From: Firmicutes bacterium UBA5389
Lineage (GTDB): Bacteria > Bacillota > DTU025
NCBI GenBank assembly: GCA_002409965.1
Contig: DHON01000095.1
Location: forward strand, 29,523-93,522
Direction: 5' to 3'
DNA length: 64,000 nt
Positions 62,073-64,000 of this stretch are shown here, piece after piece (position 1 is the stretch's first letter; the number at the start of each line of letters is the position of its first letter). The notes beneath the pieces were generated by a model. It did not search any database and was not told the DNA's origin. It worked only from the letters and a program-made list of their open reading frames with translations. The translations under genes and the position numbers were made by a program.

Positions 62073-62738
62073 TCACCGTTTTCGATCAACCGCCACCGAA
62101 ATCGCCTGTCCAACCCACTGAATGGCTTGCACCAGCGCGACGAGCACCACCACCGTGGCGATCATCACGTCCGTGCGGAACCGCTGGTAGCCGTACCTTA
62201 TGGCCAAGTCGCCCAACCCGCCGCCGCCCACCGCCCCAGCCATGGCCGAGAAGCTGACCAGGCTCACAAGAGTGAGCGTGAACCCGAGCACCAACGATGG
62301 CAGCGCCTCGGGGAACATCACCCTGAAAACGACCTCTAGCGGGGCGGCCCCCATTACCAACGCGGCCTCCACCACCCCGCGATCCACGCCGCGCATCGAG
62401 CTCTCCACCACGCGGGCGGCAAATGGAATGGCCCCGATGGACAGCGGCACGATGGCAGCCTTCGTACCTATGCTCGTCCCCACCAGAAGACGCGTCAGGG
62501 GGATGATCGCCACCATGAGCACCAGGAACGGCACCGATCTGCCCACATTCACTATGGCTGATAACACCTGTTCAATGTGGAGAACGCGGTTGATCGGCCA
62601 GTCGCGCCCCAGCCCCGGGTCTGAGAAGAACACCAGCGCAGCCCCGACCACAGTCCCCAGCACAATAGAGATGACGCCCGCCATAGCCACCATCCACACA
62701 GTCTCCAGAAGCGCAGTCCATAGCAGTCGAAACAGCAT
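62073..62738 (-). CDS. metI: Methionine ABC transporter permease MetI
   Basis: A 221-residue permease with about five helices; FSAMAGAVGGGGLGDLAIRYGYQRFRTDVM is the MetI signature and VNVGRSVPFLVLMVAIIPLTRLLVG is typical. ATG 62738 has GGAG nine bases upstream; a GTG at 62753, overlapping metN, is an alternative that adds five residues. Confidence 0.93.
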   Translation of the reverse strand: MLFRLLWTALLETVWMVAMAGVISIVLGTVVGAALVFFSDPGLGRDWPINRVLHIEQVLSAIVNVGRSVPFLVLMVAIIPLTRLLVGTSIGTKAAIVPLSIGAIPFAARVVESSMRGVDRGVVEAALVMGAAPLEVVFRVMFPEALPSLVLGFTLTLVSLVSFSAMAGAVGGGGLGDLAIRYGYQRFRTDVMIATVVVLVALVQAIQWVGQAISVAVDRKR

Positions 62739-62743
62739 CGTAA

Positions 62744-63481
62744 TCAGCTCCACGAAAGCGTAGTAACCATTGCCTTGAGAATCCGCGACGTCGGGGTGTG
62801 CAGCACTTCCTGCGCAGGACCCGTCTCAACTATCCGCCCCTCGTCAATGACTATGATCGAATCGCAGGCCTGCTGCGTAATGCTAAGCTGGTGCGTGACG
62901 ATCAAAACCGTCACCTGAAACTCCGCGTTCACCTGCCGGATCAGCTCCAGGATAGACTGAGTCGTTATAGGATCCAGCGCCGAGGTCGGCTCGTCGCACA
63001 GCAACACAGAAGGGTTAGCCGCCAGCGCGCGCGCGATTCCCACCCGCTGCTGCTGGCCTCCGGACAGCTTGGCCGGGTATGCGTCGCGCTTGTCGGACAG
63101 GCCCACCACGTCCAAAAGTTCCTCAGCTCTCCTCCTCGCTTCCTCGGGAGACGCCTTCGCAATCTCCAGCGGAAACATGACATTGCCCAGTGCAGTGCGG
63201 TGCGAAAGCAGGTTGAAGTGCTGGAACACCACCCCCAGACGGCGCTGAGCCTGCCTGAGCTGCGCGCCGCGCAGCCTCGTGATGTCCACATCGCCGATAT
63301 GGATCGCGCCGCGGTCCACGCGCTCAAGCCCTGTCATACACCGGATCAGCGTGCTCTTGCCAGCGCCCGACAGGCCCACAATGCCGCATATATCGCCCTG
63401 CTCAACCGCGAAAGACACACCATCGAGCGCAGGGACCACCTGCCCGGGATACTTCTTCGATACATCTTCAAGACTGATCAT
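62744..63481 (-). CDS. metN: Methionine ABC transporter ATPase MetN
   Basis: A 245-residue ABC ATPase: Walker A GLSGAGKSTLIRCM, signature LSGGQQQRVGIARALA, Walker B VLLCDEPTSALDP, THQLSITQQACDSIIVIDEGRIVE. It lacks the C-terminal ACT/C2 regulatory domain (about 100 residues) that gives E. coli MetN substrate inhibition, so control is probably by the T-box only. ATG 63481 has GGAGGT nine bases upstream. Confidence 0.94.
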   Translation of the reverse strand: MISLEDVSKKYPGQVVPALDGVSFAVEQGDICGIVGLSGAGKSTLIRCMTGLERVDRGAIHIGDVDITRLRGAQLRQAQRRLGVVFQHFNLLSHRTALGNVMFPLEIAKASPEEARRRAEELLDVVGLSDKRDAYPAKLSGGQQQRVGIARALAANPSVLLCDEPTSALDPITTQSILELIRQVNAEFQVTVLIVTHQLSITQQACDSIIVIDEGRIVETGPAQEVLHTPTSRILKAMVTTLSWS

Positions 63482-63515
63482 GCCGAGAACACCTCCGCTC
63501 AGGATATCGAGATAG

Positions 63516-63919
63516 AAAAAAGTCCTCCCGTTCCTGGCTTAACGCCAGGGACGAGAGGACCGAAATCCTTCGTGGTACCACCCTGGTTCACGCGCCCCTT
63601 GCGGGGAAGCGCCTCGACAAGCGCGGCGGACGCTGGACTCCGCCTTTGCATGCAATGGCAGGGTTCCACGACTGCGATGCTCCGGCGCTATAACGGGCGC
63701 GCCCGTCCGCGCCTACTGATCCCTCCCTGCCCAGTGTCGCTCTGCCGGCGACACGGCAATGGCTGGACTTTCGGGCAGCCGCTCAGGGGCCATGTTCCTC
63801 GCGTTTCCAAGGCGCCGGCTCTCAGCCTAGGCCGGCTCTCTGTAGCCAGTACTCCGCGAGTACTCATCCCCGTCAATGCGTATATCAATATAGCTGCTAG
63901 ACACCATCTTCCGCTCTTG
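63516..63919 (-). ncRNA. T-box leader (methionine) controlling metNIQ
   Basis: The conserved T-box AGGGTGGTACCACG lies at 63584-63571. A terminator follows: the stem from 63560 to 63522 (GTCCTC...GGAGGAC) with TTTTTT at 63521-63516. Upstream, GAGGAACATGGCCCCTGAGC places ATG at 63793-63791 in the specifier-loop position, preceded by AGAGAGCCGG-type stem I sequence. The Met codon fits the methionine importer downstream. Uncharged tRNA-Met would favour the antiterminator and switch on metNIQ. Confidence 0.92.
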
Positions 63920-63925
63920 TCAGCA

Positions 63926-63954
63926 AGATTAGCACACACGTCCTTCGTTGTCAA
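63926..63954 (-). promoter_or_regulatory. Sigma-A promoter of the metNIQ T-box transcript
   Basis: TTGACA (63954-63949), a 17-base spacer and TAATCT (63931-63926). It is one of the clearest promoter matches in the window and fits a transcription start near 63919, just before stem I of the T-box. Confidence 0.8.
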
Positions 63955-64000
63955 CCACACGCGCCCGCCGCCGCCCGCGGGTGCGTGTAAAGATTGTTGC

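Noticed and set aside
63688..63960. 90-residue minus-strand frame
   Set aside because: It lies across the promoter and stem I of the methionine T-box, which explain the sequence better.

Overview
This 64 kb window comes from a G+C-rich bacterium that looks like an anaerobic, flagellated, diderm member of the Bacillota. The Bacillota signals are a methionine T-box leader, FliW, the YvyF-type flagellar operon protein, CheD/CheX and DegV. The diderm signal is a basal body with P-ring and L-ring genes (flgA, flgH, flgI), which monoderm Bacillota lack. The species cannot be named from the sequence.

Layout. (a) 1-1000: start of a SIS-domain protein with its own promoter, and eroded remnants of an amino-sugar gene set. 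(b) 1625-2200: an isochorismatase-family hydrolase. (c) 2195-13169, minus strand: a tightly overlapping operon for methanofuran/tetrahydromethanopterin (H4MPT) C1 chemistry: ATP-grasp ligase, formyltransferase, formylmethanofuran dehydrogenase subunits D, B and A, a second formyltransferase, subunit C, methenyl-H4MPT cyclohydrolase, a second ATP-grasp ligase, a CitG-like protein and FdhD. A near-consensus sigma-54 promoter (13237-13253) precedes it. Upstream are the matching AcoR-type sigma-54 activator and beta-RFAP synthase, the first committed enzyme of methanopterin synthesis. (d) 16533-32848, minus strand: fliW, a degenerate HD-GYP protein, a full che set, flgL-K-N-M, yvyF, flgJ-like, flgI-H-A-G-F and cheX. 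(e) 32845-35066: an APH-like kinase fold, MobB and an ECF transporter S component. (f) 35100-36930: two minisatellites, a helix-turn-helix/nuclease-like gene and a 282 bp inverted-repeat element. (g) 36931-39979: DegV, a 2-hydroxyacyl-CoA dehydratase-type activase and an iron-sulfur aldo/keto reductase. (h) 40310-43154: a two-component system and a GH73 glucosaminidase. (i) 43374-48033: a complete Liv-type ABC importer. (j) 48005-53923: a methyltransferase-like/acyltransferase fusion, a secreted protein, NAD synthetase and a Na+/drug-type ABC exporter. (k) 54180-58630: a DUF4129/MoxR/DUF58 operon. (l) 58700-61027: a large soluble sensor kinase. (m) 61156-63954: metNIQ under a Met T-box and a strong sigma-A promoter.

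The most interesting system is (c). FwdB keeps its four FeS cysteines and a Cys-His pair where the archaeal enzyme binds molybdenum or tungsten. FwdD, the pterin-binding subunit, is also present, and FdhD and MobB supply cofactor functions. This suggests a redox-active, archaeal-type formylmethanofuran dehydrogenase in a bacterium, rather than the cofactor-free Fhc hydrolase of aerobic methylotrophs. Sigma-54 control and the absence of fae, mtd and mer genes from the window leave its physiological direction open.
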